This document shows, one piece after another, positions 50,446 through 62,200 of a DNA stretch of 64,000 bases (positions are counted from its first letter, which is position 1; every line of letters starts with the position of its first letter). The notes under the pieces were generated by a model. It saw only the letters and a program-made list of their open reading frames with translations. It had not been told where the DNA came from and did no database searches. The position numbers were made by a program, and so were the translations under genes. The stretch comes from Zonotrichia leucophrys gambelii (Eukaryota > Chordata > Aves > Passeriformes > Passerellidae), in assembly GCF_028769735.1 (NCBI RefSeq), contig NC_088171.1, forward strand, positions 71,689,216-71,753,215. The letters are read 5' to 3'.

Positions 50446-53400
50446 TGAAAGATTTAACATAGGCTATATTCTGGCTCTGTTAGTTCCTGGTAGAGAGCAT
50501 TTGTTCTTTTTGGAGTCTCAGAAATTTGTTTTAATAAGTGTCCTCTCAGATTCCCATAGTGTCAGCAGCTGGTCTCTCCACCTCGACTTTTGTTCCTTAG
50601 CACAGTGGGACCTGACAGTTCTTCCTGGGGCCTCTCAACGTGAACACCACCCGGGACTTCTTCATGGTGTACACCACCTTATCATCTGACCTAGCTGAGA
50701 AATAGAGTAAAAAGCTTTATTTTTCTCTTGTACAAAAGATACTGAAACAAAAATGATTGGACTGTCTATTTCAGATGTATTCACTCTTTTGTAAGAACCT
50801 TTTTCCTGCTGTCTGCACAACAGAAAAAAAATCCAGGAAGTTGTAAATCAAATTATGCTGTATGCTTCTGGCTAATGATGGGATTCGTCTCACCTATCTG
50901 TAGCCATCCAGTGACTACGCATTTAGTTTAATCCAGTTGTCAGGCCTCTGGTTTTTGCCAGAGGACAGATATAGGCATTTAATGGAAATTAGTCATCTTG
51001 CTAACTGATACAGTTATCTTAGGTAGGAAGTAGTGCCTTTTGGAGAATCATTTCTCTCTAAAGCAACCACAGAGGGAGCTTGGAAAACCAGCTTATACTT
51101 GACACTTCTTCCAAGGTACTTCAGCTAAGCAAGAGGAATCCTGTCCATAAGACTGTCATTAGGCCTTTACTTTGAAACAAACTTTTCTCAGCCCTATCTC
51201 CATTAAAAACTGAGCCCTAGTCAAGAACAAGAGCCTTCTGATAGAAGTCAGAGCTTTTTGTTTTGCATTAGGAATGCAGAGCTTAAAATAGGAATGAACT
51301 TCCCAATTCCTTCCCTCCATCAGTGCAGCTATTAAGGGTGGTAAAAAAAAAAAACAGCTAGAGCTTCAAAGAACAAGATACAGGATCCTCAGGAAATCGT
51401 TTTCAAAGATTCACTTTTCTACTCATAGATGTATACAATCCTTCATTTTTCAAATACATTTTTTAACCTGATTCTTTGCACTACTTCCCTGCCTTCTGCA
51501 ATTATAATGAACTATCCTTCCTTTATGTATCCTTCCTTCCTCTGTAATTTTCCTTCCTTTTTGTTTCACTTCTGATTTTTATTTTGTTGTTGTAGACAAA
51601 TCACAGCTATGTGATTCAATGGGATAATGAGGTGGCCTTTTACTTCTCCCTTCAGGCAGCCAAATTTCTGGTCATTATTTGTGCTCAACCCCAGACTCTG
51701 AGACATGCATGGTTTCCAGTTTGCCTGGAGTACAAACACAAAACCAACCATACTGGAGCCAATGTTGTGAAATAAAATCAGTTTGGTCATAACCAGCTTT
51801 GTGCTGCATTTCCACACTAAGACTATGGAAAGACTTGAAATGAGAAAAGCGTGATGGGGCAAATTATTGCTGGCAGTCACATATGTGCTACAGTCTGCAG
51901 GTGCATTAAAAGAAATACGCTACTGTGTGATATTTCTCCCTCCTCCTCCAACTCAAACTAATTAAGCTCTGAGGTGGCAGGCAGGGGTTTGTATATACTT
52001 CTCCAACTACAAAGGTGTCAGGTAAGTTTCCTGAGAATCTTATAGGAAAATTTCTGGCAAGCAATCCAAAGATTCCTGCAGAGGCCAGCAGCCGATACCA
52101 GCAACACGACACCTCAAGTGCAAAGCGAGAACCCATGCATCCAGCAGCAACTATATCTGTTTGCAAATTAATTTCCTTGAATGCATTCCCATAACTCAAA
52201 GAAAACAAATTCACTGAGAAACGTGCACCCTGTAGATAATCCAAACAGAGCATGTTTTACAGATTGGAGATTAGCTCACAAAATCAGAGATAATGCTGTC
52301 TCAGCCTGGTTGAAGATTACTTATTACAAATTAACACAGAAAACAATTACAATTTAGAATGATGCCTTTTTACCACAGTGTCCTTGACAGATTTTGTAAA
52401 CCAGTTCTTTAGTTGGTATAAATCTCCATATCTGCACTGAGAATACTATGCTTGCTTGCACTCTCTGAAAAGCTAAGTATATGCTTCTTAGTCAAGTCAG
52501 TATTGTAGAGCTTCTTACAGACCCATAAAGCCCTACACAGGAGGATACCTAATCTAGACAAAGCACTAAGTTATTGTCAGGAAGGTAGAGTCTGTCCCAA
52601 AACAAACTTGCGTTCATCACTTGATCTTCTTGTGCCTCTATTGCCTTTCTGAAAACTGAAACTAAGTTTGCCTCTCAGTAGTTGTTTCATTGATTTTTAA
52701 AGCCAAAAATGATCTGTCATTATGCTGATACACACAAGGGAGCCTGCATTAAAAAACCCTACATCAAAAATTTAACTTCTAGTTGAGTAGCACTGCAACT
52801 TTTCAAAAAATGCCCAGCCCTTTTTTAAAAAATTACTTAATAGAGGATTCCCTATGTTAAAAAAATTAGTAATGTCATAGTTTAGTTACCTCCACAAAAA
52901 AAAATTCCATAGCTCTTTTATGATATGAATTTCACTTATATCAACTTCCTATCATCAGATCTTATCAAGTCCTTGCAAGTATGTTTCTGTTCTTTACTAC
53001 ATAATAGGCATGTATATAAAGGATAAATAAAGACTTTTTTTTTAAAAGTAAGCAACTAGGTTAAATATCTTAGAGTAGGACTGGAGAGCAAAAAACAATT
53101 GTCTATTTGCTCACTTGCCACCTACTTTGCCTGATAAGAAAAAGGGTATGATAGCTCCAATTCTGTGTCTTCATAACGTAACTTCTGTAACACATCCATT
53201 AGACTGGTAGTAAATATACATCCCTGACAAGAATATACACACAGGCACAGATCAGAACAATCGCTTACCCAACCACAGTGTATTTGCCACTGTAGTCCAA
53301 AGTCCTGAGAGTACAAAAATAATTAAATTACATGTTACTTTCTGAAATACTCTTTCAGCCTTCAACAACTGAATATATGTATAGCTTTTTCCTTATGTTA

Positions 53401-53519
53401 AATTTTCCCCTCTGTAAACTTTTTCTGGTTTTGAACCCAGGTCAACATTTAGCTACCACAAACCGCTGTGACAAAGAATTGCCCAGCTAACCTGACATGC
53501 TGAGAACCACCTTCTTCTC
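50441..53519. other. Unique non-coding sequence
   Basis: No gene or repeat family recognised. The 104- and 115-codon frames (minus, 51566-51880 and 51906-52253) have no domains. A TTCC-rich simple stretch lies at about 51517-51565. Confidence 0.5.
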
Positions 53520-53730
53520 TTGGTTTTGAACTTGGTGTTTTTATTTGATCCCCTTAGGTCATGTGTTGGAAGATATTGAGCAATCAACCATACATATCCA
53601 GTCTGCAATTTTATAGATGTTTACTCTCACATTAATCAGCTGTCTCAGCCTGAACCAGCTGTCCTGTTTTCCAGGCTGAAGAATTCTAAGCTATTAAATA
53701 GTTCCTTGTATGGAAACCACTCCATGATTT
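53520..53730 (-). mobile_element. Old CR1-like LINE fragment, antisense
   Basis: The plus strand shows GTTTTGAACTTG.., GATCCCCTTAGGTCATGTG, AATTTTATAGATGTTTA and then TTTTCCAGGCTGAAGAATTC followed by ATTAAATAGTTCCTTGTATG and GAAACCACTCCATGATTTT. These follow, with much divergence, the 3' ORF2 region of older amniote CR1-type elements on the antisense strand. The match ends exactly where the 3' end of the less diverged CR1 at 53731 begins, and does not resume beyond 56165. Either the younger copy replaced the rest or a deletion joined them. Confidence 0.7.
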
Positions 53731-54055
53731 TCACAGAATCATTCAGATCATCAAGTCCAACCACTAACCCAGCACTGCCAAGTCCATCACTAAACCATGT
53801 CCCTAAATGCTACATGTACGTCTTTTAGATATCTCCAAGCACAGTGGCTCCACTACTTCTCTGAGTAGCCCATTCCATATTTGATAACACTTCCCATGAA
53901 GAAATGTTTCTTATACTTAATCTAAACCTCTCCTGCTAGAGTATGAGACTACTTCCTTTTTTCCAATTGCTTGTTACCTGAGAAAAGAGGCTGACCCCCA
54001 CCTTGCTACAACCTCCTTTTCAGGTAGTGTGTAGAAAGTGATAAGTTCTCCATTT

Positions 54056-55910
54056 CTATAGGCTAAACAACTCCAGCTCCCTCAGCTGCTCCTCATAAAA
54101 TCTGTGCTCTGGACCCTTCACCACCTTTGTTGCCCTTCTCTGGACCTGCTCCAGAACCTCAATGTCCTCCTTGTAGTGAGGTGCCCAGAACTGGACATAG
54201 GATGCAAAGTGTGGCCTCACCAGTGCTGGGTATAGAGGGATGGTCATTGCCCTGGTCCTGCTGGCCACACTATTGCTGATGCAACTGAGAGCTCATGTTC
54301 ATCCAGCTGTCAACCAACACTCCCAGGTCCTTTTCCATTCAGAACATTTCCAGTGAGTCTTCCCCAAGCTTGTAGTGTTGCTGACGGGGCCTGATCCTCA
54401 GGTGATCCTGCACATGCCACATGATGGCACTCAGGATGATCTCCTCCACAATCTTCCTGGCACAGAGACTGACAAGACCCAGAACCTTCTTCTGGCCCTG
54501 CTTGTAGATGAGGGTCATGTTTGCTAACTTCCAATCAGCTGGGACCTCCTTGACTGATGAGGACTGATCGTAAATTATTTTGAATGGCTTGGCAAGCTCA
54601 TCCATCAGCTCCTTCAGAACCCTTGAGTAGATCCCATTGGGGCCCTTAGCCTTGCCTGTGTGGCTTAGCAGGTCACTGACCATTTACCTTTGGATTATTG
54701 TGACTTTATTCTGCTCCCTATCCGTGTTTTCCACCTCAGAGGGCTAGGTACCCTGAGAATAATTTGTCTTGTAAGATTGAGTAAAAAAAGGCATTTGGTA
54801 CCTCAGCCTTTTCCTCATCCTTTGTCAGTAAGTTTCCCCCAATACCAATGAAGGACGTAGATTTTCCTTAGCCCTTCTTTGGTTGATAATGTAGAGAAAA
54901 ACTATTATCGTCTTTTATAGCCATAGCCAGATTAAGTTCTGTCTGGGCTTTGGCCCTCATCATTTTCTCCTTGCATAACATCATAACACCCTTGTAGTTC
55001 TCCTGAACTGACTGGACAGTCTTCCATTCTTCTAAAGGTCATAAACTCTCCTTTTTTTTTTTTTTTTTTCCCTTCCTTTTCTTCTTCTGTGCTAATTTGT
55101 CTCTGGGCTCATGGGGATGGCTTGCTCCTGTGCCTTTAAGATTTACTTCTTGAAGAATGTCCAGTCTTCCTGAATTCCTCTGCCCCTCAGGACTGCCTCC
55201 CAAGGGACTCCATCAACCATGCTCCTAAATAAGTTGGTCTGTCTTCTGGAAGACCAAGATGGCTGCTGACTCCCCTTCTGATTTCCCTGAGAACTGAAAA
55301 CTCTATTATTTCATAATCTCTATGTCCAAGATGGCTCCTGGCCATTGCATCACCCACCAGCCCTTCTCTGTGCACAAGCTACAGGTCCAGTGGGTTGCCT
55401 TCCTTACTTGGTGCACTCACCTGCTGTGTAACAAAGTCATCTTTCACACATTGCAGGAACCTCCTAGACTCTCCACTATATTTTATTTTGAAATTTTCAA
55501 AATATGGTAAGTTGAAATCCCTGTTGAGAAAAAGGGCTAATGGCTGTGAAACTTTTCCCAGTTGCATATAGGAAATTTCATTGCCTCTTCATCATGGTTG
55601 GATGGTACATAACAAATCCCACCTGGCTATCTGCCTTGCAGGCTTTCCCCCTGATTCTCACCCATAAACTCATCCCTATCTCCACCATTATTTAGGTCTA
55701 GACAACCCAAACTCTCCATACTCTCCTTCCTTGCTGATTCCTTCTAAAGAGTTTATAGATATCCATTGCAACACTCCAGTTGTGGGATTTGTCCCATCAT
55801 GTCTCTGTCATGGCAGCAATGCCATAATTTTCCTACCGCACCATGACTACCAGTTCTTCCTGTTTGTTGTCCATGCTGTGTGTATTGGTGTAGATGCTCT
55901 TCAGCTGGGA
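54056..55910 (-). pseudogene. CR1 ORF2 endonuclease-reverse transcriptase, broken
   Basis: Intact CR1 ORF2 encodes an APE-type endonuclease and a reverse transcriptase that together drive target-primed retrotransposition. Here the N-terminal part keeps DFNLPYFENFKI and LALFLNRDFN, where the family has GDFNLP (55379-55567). It also keeps LGHRDYEIIEF (55187-55375), where the family has an SDH motif: the catalytic His is Tyr. The N-terminal RT block keeps EVPADWKLANMTLIYKQG and ILSAIMWHVQDHLRIRPRQ (54384-54683). The frame then jumps to HYKLGEDSLE, skipping the conserved RT core with its FADD catalytic motif. The C-terminal block has [19 protein letters not shown] and [16 protein letters not shown] (54056-54268). 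There are stops and frameshifts between blocks. No activity is possible. Confidence 0.92.
55052..55069. repeat. T18 homopolymer inside the CR1
   Basis: The run follows ATAAACTCTCC, a CR1 ORF2 segment that in the family continues with a shorter T run. It is therefore a slippage expansion inside the dead element and not a separate tail. Confidence 0.8.
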
Positions 55911-56165
55911 TCTTGTTGATGCCACCACCTATTAAGCAGGAGAAGCCATAATTCCCATGTGATGATTCTAAGACATTTCTGTGATTTCCAGCACACTAAT
56001 AACCCTTTTGTCTTTTCTGCTGCATGGATCTCCATTCCCTACCTCCATATGGTGGACTGGATGATCTCCCTGCAGCCCATCCCTCACACATTGGTGTGCC
56101 ACTCCCAGGCTTATCTTTAGCAGGCCAGGTTGCATCCATTTCCCTCTTTCATTCTAGTTTGTAGC

Positions 56166-58616
56166 TCTGCATCACAAAGAAAATCTTAATGGCTTGCCTT
56201 CTATTAGACTGTAAAATGTTAGGAGAGTCGAATATCACCTTTTCTGCTCAGACTTTCCAGCCCAGGTGAGTGTCTCATTGAATTGCAGAGGGAGAGTTCC
56301 TGAAGACAGCTGAGGAAGTTTTAAGTACACAATGGCAAGAGCTTCATGGCTGGCTACTCATGCCAGCGCACATCTGGGTTTTTCCCCCTCAAATTGTTAG
56401 CAGTGGTGCAGTGCCATAAATGACACCAGGATCAAGCTTACAAACTTTGTATTTTATAACCTTGCTATAATAATTTCCAGAAAGCATGTTGCCAAAGGTG
56501 TTCATCTCTTTAACTCTATCCCTCCAGAAGATTGCACTGCATGATGCAGATCTACAAAGTCCAATCGGTCAAGCCATTCCTTCTCTGGTAAAGGTTTAAT
56601 CATCAGTGGCCAAACAAGGATCCAGAAGCTGTTTTGTTTAAACACAAATAGCAGGTCACAGACAGAAAGAAGAAAACAACTATCTTTTTTTTTTTTTTCC
56701 TTTTCTAATGATTTTCTTATATAGTGAAAGGAAAAGTATGAAAGATAATTAGTCAGAATGCTTTGCTATAGTAAGTGACACATAAACAATATCAGGGAAA
56801 AGGCCTAGGAAATGATGAAATGACTGCACTGTGGCAAAGCCAGAAGGCTGTTAGAATATACAGTGACTGTATATTAAAAGATGTTGAACACTGGTCAATG
56901 TTCCAAGTGATTTAAACTCTTTCTCTAGCTTCCAGCCAGTTTTGGCTTAACTAGACATGACTAAAGGAAAGAATTAGAAGCAGACAAAGAGGTAGACATT
57001 TTGGAATATCACTGTGGCAAATTAAATGCCCACAGAAATGGTGAAACACACGGCTATATCAAATCCACTGGTCTGAGCCAGCTAGGTCCTGAAAAAGGCA
57101 GGTCTGATCAGTCCTGCAGTAACTACACATTTTAGATGTAAACCAGCATGTATACTCAGTATTCTTCTCTTTGTGAAATCCTCACTCACTGCATCTGTGG
57201 CAAACACCCCCTGCCTCCTCCAAAGCCGTTAGCTGGGTTCAGAATTTCTTTCTTCTACTTACTTTCCCCTCTATTTTCCTCCACATTAATCAAACTTAGA
57301 GCTGACAGGATGACAACTGGTATAAAGGATGACAAGGTCTTTTAGAAGGGAAATATATGGTTCACAATCCCCAACACAAGCGTTTTTTGGTAGACAGACT
57401 TGTTTTTTTTTTTTTCTTGAAAAAAGGACATACATGCTATTTGATTGCTGTAATCTAGTAAATGTATGTCTTGGCCATGGTAAGAGATACAATTAATGTC
57501 TCTCTTTTCTCTGCTGTTCAGTGGCCTAAAACATGCAGCTGCAGCAATATTTAGTGAAGCTCAGGGGATAAATCACACTGAAATTTTACCCAAGTGAATT
57601 CTGTTGTCAGATGCTATAGGTAAATAAACATTTTATTTCAATAAATTGCCGTACTAGTGCTTTATTAAATGGCATAAGATTTGTATTCATAAGAGAGTTT
57701 TCAGATAGCATGTGATTGAAAAATTATTTTTAAAAATGTTTCAAAATTATTTTGCTGAAAGACTATAAATGCCAGAAAACTTTTTGTGATTTTTTTTCAG
57801 TAAGAAAGCATTAAAATCTTTAATTTTCCAAAATGGATTTGAAATAACTTACTGGCCATTTCTTCGCTGTCCCTCCTCTCAAATTCAAATGAATTGTAGG
57901 TTCCTTCAAATGGAAAGAGACACTATAATTTTTTAAATTGCTTATTTTATTTTTTTTAACAGACCATTGATAGTCTGTGCACTTTCCATACTGACATACT
58001 GAGCAAGCCTCAATTCACCAGATATTTATGGTACTGGAAATCACACATGAAAAATGCATTGTTTTGGATGGAAGGCTTGGAATTTTCCAGGGACAAAATA
58101 CTGCTGTTTTATTTTCATGCCAAGTGCATGTTCTCCTAATATAATCCTCTGATTAGGCCACATAAAATGGCCTTTATTTTCAATTGCTGGTCACTTTCTC
58201 CTTGGCCTGCTAAGAGCATTAGTAATTTCAGTTCAAGCTATTGTCCCTTATCTCCCACACTGAGCATCCACAACTGGGGCAACTCAGATCTGGTTAATTG
58301 CTGTGAGAAATTGCAAGTTCAAGGGCAGGCCTGGAGAGCACAGGAGGAAGTGGAGGAGGTGGAAAACCTGTAGCTAAAAGGAAAGACCCTTTTTTTATGA
58401 ATGCTTGACTACCCAAGGCTGTCATTGATCTTATGATCTCCGGTTTAGTGCTGCTGGTGCAACACCCCTGCTGTTAGCGAGTGATTAAATCCTAACATCA
58501 CCCAGGGATCTTATCCCAGACCTATGCTTGTTATTCTCTGTGTGTCCAGGAAAGGCAGACTTAAAAATGCTGAAAGCTTGCTAAAACATTGGGCAATCAA
58601 AAAATAAAAGAAAAAT
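56166..58616. other. Unique sequence, parts possibly regulatory
   Basis: No gene recognised. T14 lies at 56685-56698. A 10-bp-arm palindrome with a single central base (AATATACAGT / ACTGTATATT) lies at 56855-56875. Two parts, about 57480-57790 and 58130-58520, lack simple repeats and hold CCTCTGATTAGG, GTTAATTGCTGTG, ATTGATCTTATGATC and GTGATTAAATCC. They look like conserved non-coding DNA, but that is untested. The 68-codon frame at 58167-58373 has no domain. Confidence 0.45.
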
Positions 58617-59040
58617 TGAGGTGGGAAGGGACACTTGGAAATATCTAGTTCAGCCCAGTGCCCAAAGTAGGGCTAATTTCAAAACTGGATCAAGTTTCCC
58701 ATGGCCTTTGAGAGCTGAGTTATGAAGATCTTCCAAGATGGGGATCCCATGACTTTCTGGACACTGATCTAATGCTTGACTGGCTTTAACAGGATGTCCC
58801 TCTCCCCCTTCCCTGTTTCATCCAGTTAGATCTTCAAATACTGTACCTTTTAAGTACTGCTTCTTGCCCTTTTGCTGTATCCCTCTGAGGGAAGTATGGC
58901 TTGGTATTCTCAGTGATCTCCCTTCTGGCAGCAGAAGATTAGAAATAAATTCTCCACTGTTTTTCACTCTAAAGGTAAAAAAGTCTATCTAGGTGCCCCA
59001 AACTGGGCACAGTGCTTTGTAGAGGAGGAAGAGCCCTTTG
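58617..59040 (-). mobile_element. CR1 LINE 3' part, antisense
   Basis: The plus strand follows the antisense avian CR1 3' region: TGAGGTGGGAAGGGACACTT, TCTAGTTCAGCCCAGTGCCC, AAAGTAGGGCTAATTTC, GGATCAAGTTTCCCATGGCC, then AAGATGGGGATCCCATGACT, a CTGATCTAATGCTTGACTGG block and GTGCCCCAAACTGGGCACAG. The extreme 3' octamers and all sequence upstream of the ORF2 C-terminus are missing. The divergence is substantial. The right edge may lie further on but the match fades after about 59040. Confidence 0.8.
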
Positions 59041-59264
59041 CTGGAGGTGCAGGCTGTGTGCTGGCTGGGGCTGCCAGGGCACTCTGCAGGAGTGGACTCA
59101 CCATGCACAAAGCAGCTTCATAACCCGCCTGTGTTGCCGGGGATCCCTCTGCCCTAAGTATGGCATTTGGTTTTTAATGCTTTTGAATAACTTGAGGTAC
59201 TAAAACTGTGATATGAAGCTTCTCATGACTCTTTTAACAAGTGTCAGAAATCTACTGCCAAAAC

Positions 59265-59299
59265 TTGAAACAAGGCCTTCTTTGCAGGCCTTGTTTCAA
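59265..59299. repeat. Perfect 14-bp stem hairpin
   Basis: TTGAAACAAGGCCT (59265-59278) is exactly complementary to AGGCCTTGTTTCAA (59286-59299) with a 7-nt loop TCTTTGC. Pairing ends at once on both sides. It lies about 220 bp past the CR1 fragment and is not part of it as far as I can tell. It looks like a recent inverted duplication or a short transcribed hairpin. Confidence 0.9.
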
Positions 59300-62200
59300 A
59301 GTCCAATTTCAACAGTCAAATTCAATCAAAATATACAGAGATTAATGCTGTTAATACTCATTAAAAGCACATAATCCACACAGAGGCAAACTTTATACAT
59401 ATAAACATATATACATATATGCAGTGACTTGAAGTTCAAATAAACAAATCAAAAGCTCAGCCCGTTCTGTATCCATGAAGAAAAGTGTTAACTAAAGCTT
59501 TAATATTTTTCTTGTCATCACCAACAAACTGCATAAATTCAGTTAATAAATTCACCAGGTGTATGCCTGACATTAATAGGAAGTGAAAATTGCCTCTAGA
59601 GCTATCAACACTTACAATGGAGTGCTATGAATCTTAAGTATTGTTAATGATAATTTCTTTAAAGAGAAGAACAGTGTAAGCATCAGCTTTATATCTGGAA
59701 CCATGAAACAACTGAGTCTCCAAGACAAGAATCAGAGAGTCAGCATCCATAAGCAAACATCATTCCAGAAAGCAGAGGTGAGCACCTCTCTGTGCTGCCT
59801 GAGACCAAGCCAGCATCTCCATGAATATTAAAAGTCATACTGCAATGCCCATTGGCTCACTCAGGGCTCAGACAAGATTCCCAGGATCAACAGAGCATTG
59901 CCATGTTGCTAGTCTATATATATAAAATATATATATATATGTATATATGTGTATTTATACATATATATGGAATACAGTAGTAATTGCAAATATAGAGCAG
60001 GGTGGAAATGTGCAGTACTGCAAAAGCTGTCGTAGTGGAGCACTCAGATTGTAAAATTCTTTGGAAAACTAACTGTTTCAAGGTGAGAAAAGAGCAGCAT
60101 CAAGTCCCTTTTGGCCAATCCCATTTCTGTTTCTTGTATAATGTACAATACAAAGCAAAGGAACATCATGTTCATCGACACATTTAAGATAGATCACTGA
60201 TGCATCCTGGCACTAGTAATTCGTTCTCTAACCACACAGAGATAACAGTTATGGCTGTACTCTGCAGAAATAACTTTTTTCCCCCTTAAGGTACAGGTGA
60301 TAACTAATGTGCAGAGCCTTTGTGAATAAAAACCATGCTTTTGGACATATATCTTTTTTTTTACAACATGTAAGAATAATTTGGAAGTAAGAAAGAATTG
60401 CATCTCTTCTCATTTTAGTCATAGCCATGGTCTCCTTTGGCAGAGAGCAGGTGGGGTCAGCTCCTCAATGAATGGGACTCAAGTAAACTTCAAGCTGGAA
60501 TTAAGTCAGCTGGCACCAACTGCAAGTGAAGGCCTGCTTTAAGGAATCTAAGGGGGCAGCAGAGCAATGGCATCCAGTAATGATTCATACATGCAAATCA
60601 GAGTTCTGGGGTCTGTTACTGAGGAAATAAAGGTTAAATGCTCCCAGCTATCAGAGCACATTTGCATCAGGAAACAGTCTTCAGGAGAAAGAAAAGGAGA
60701 GAGACTCAATCACACTGCAGTACAGGACATGGAGCTTATATCTTAAGCTCAGTGTTGGAAAGCTCACATGGCTGAACTCCATGCTGAGCAGCAAGCCCTC
60801 AGGCCTTATTAGTCCCTTCTATTTAGTACATCTAATTTATGCAGACTGTGAGCTTTTTTTCATGAGCTTTAAGATTATGGCAAGTAAGCAAGATATCTTA
60901 GCTCTCGTGAGCTCACAGAGGGGGTAATCAAGAAAATGGATTTCAATCTTCATTCATTTGCATGACCATAAAAATTTCAGTACAATTGTGGGTACTTAAA
61001 TAGCAAATATAAACCTGCCAGCAGCCTCTTTACAAGAGCAGCACAAGTAGGAAACTGGTGAGGGAGGTCAAATATCTCCTAAGTTTCTGGATACACTTTG
61101 CTTTCTGAAACATTTCCAAGGCAACATGAAATCTTAAAACTGTGGCAGGTTATACTGCCCCAAGTAAATTTGCAATATTCAAGTTAGCTGGTCATCACAA
61201 AAAAGAATGGGTGCACGGGGCAGCACAGGAAGACAGTGGCACACACTTCAGAGATCTCCAAGCACCAGTTCCAGCAGCAGCAGCCCTGGCAGCAGGCTGT
61301 TCACACAGTGCTGTTCAGCAGCTTGCCTACAGTGTTTATATTTGAAAATTCCTGGTTGCAAGCAGTGGGCTTCATTTCTTAGAGACAAGGTAAGCATTAG
61401 CAAGAGTGGCATCTTGCATCCTAGATATGTGTATGCTTCCAAGAAAGGAGATTTTCTATTAAAAAAGTAATTTCTCTTCTAAATCTCCTTCTCCTTCCCT
61501 CCAGCCTCATTCTTACCCTCATAGGATTCCCAAAAAATTCATCCCAACAGGCCTCAGGGAGGGTTGTTTTGATACTTGTTGGATGTTTTTTTACTTTCTG
61601 GCATGGTGGGAACACTTTCCTCTCCCTGTGGATAATCTCCTGGGAAGACCTGGTGTGAAGAATATTTCCTGTAGCAGCAGGAGCATGGCAAATTGTCCCA
61701 ATCTGAGAGATAAATGACTCTTTTGTTTTTCTTTCCCAAAACTCTTGTTTATCTCAGAACCCTCTCTTCCTTTGTAGTCAAGGCACAGCTTTGACATCTT
61801 AAACACAAGAATTTGTAGGGGGAGCAATGTGACAAAATGAGATATTCAGATGCTTAATGTAGTTCCAATGTGGTTAAAGTGATCGGTTGCTTGAGCTTTC
61901 TCACAAGACTCTTGTTCAGCTGGAATTCTCCCAGGGGAACAGAAAGCACAATTAAAAGACATTTGCAACTTTAAACAGTTTTTTTTCAGTTCTTCAGAGA
62001 CATTTAATTAGAATTATGGTGCTCTCTGTGAGAGATTGGGAAGATGGAGTTTTATTTCAGGTCTTGTTAATACTATTTTTCAACTCATACACTTGAGACC
62101 AAATTTCTCAGTCAAAAAGGGCAATAGCTATAGATCAGGGCTGCCTATAAATCAGGTCTGTATCTCGACTGGAATCAGCAGACTTTATGACAGCTTTCTC

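Larger units (their letters stand above)
53731..56165 (-). mobile_element. Long CR1 LINE with internal deletion, antisense
   Basis: About 2.4 kb of CR1 lie on the minus strand. The 3' end is at 53731 (TCACAGAATCA, then, after a small deletion, TTCAGATCATCAAGTCCAAC on the plus strand). Next come the 3' UTR and the ORF2 C-terminus (to about 54380), part of the RT (54384-54683), the linker, the endonuclease (about 55190-55900) and the ORF2 upstream region (about 55900-56165). The 5' end is truncated; I see no ORF1. The RT core is deleted. An 18-T run at 55052-55069 expands a shorter T run of the family consensus. It is less diverged than its neighbour at 53520-53730, so probably younger. Confidence 0.93.

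Noticed and set aside
54310..54534. Alternative minus-strand frame rich in Cys and His
   Set aside because: Shadow frame of the CR1 ORF2 remnant at 54339-54683, which has the recognisable RT motifs.
18816..59299. Perfect hairpins as microRNA genes
   Set aside because: The stems (13-14 bp) are shorter than the roughly 22-30 bp stem of a precursor and no known microRNA seed or mature sequence was recognised.
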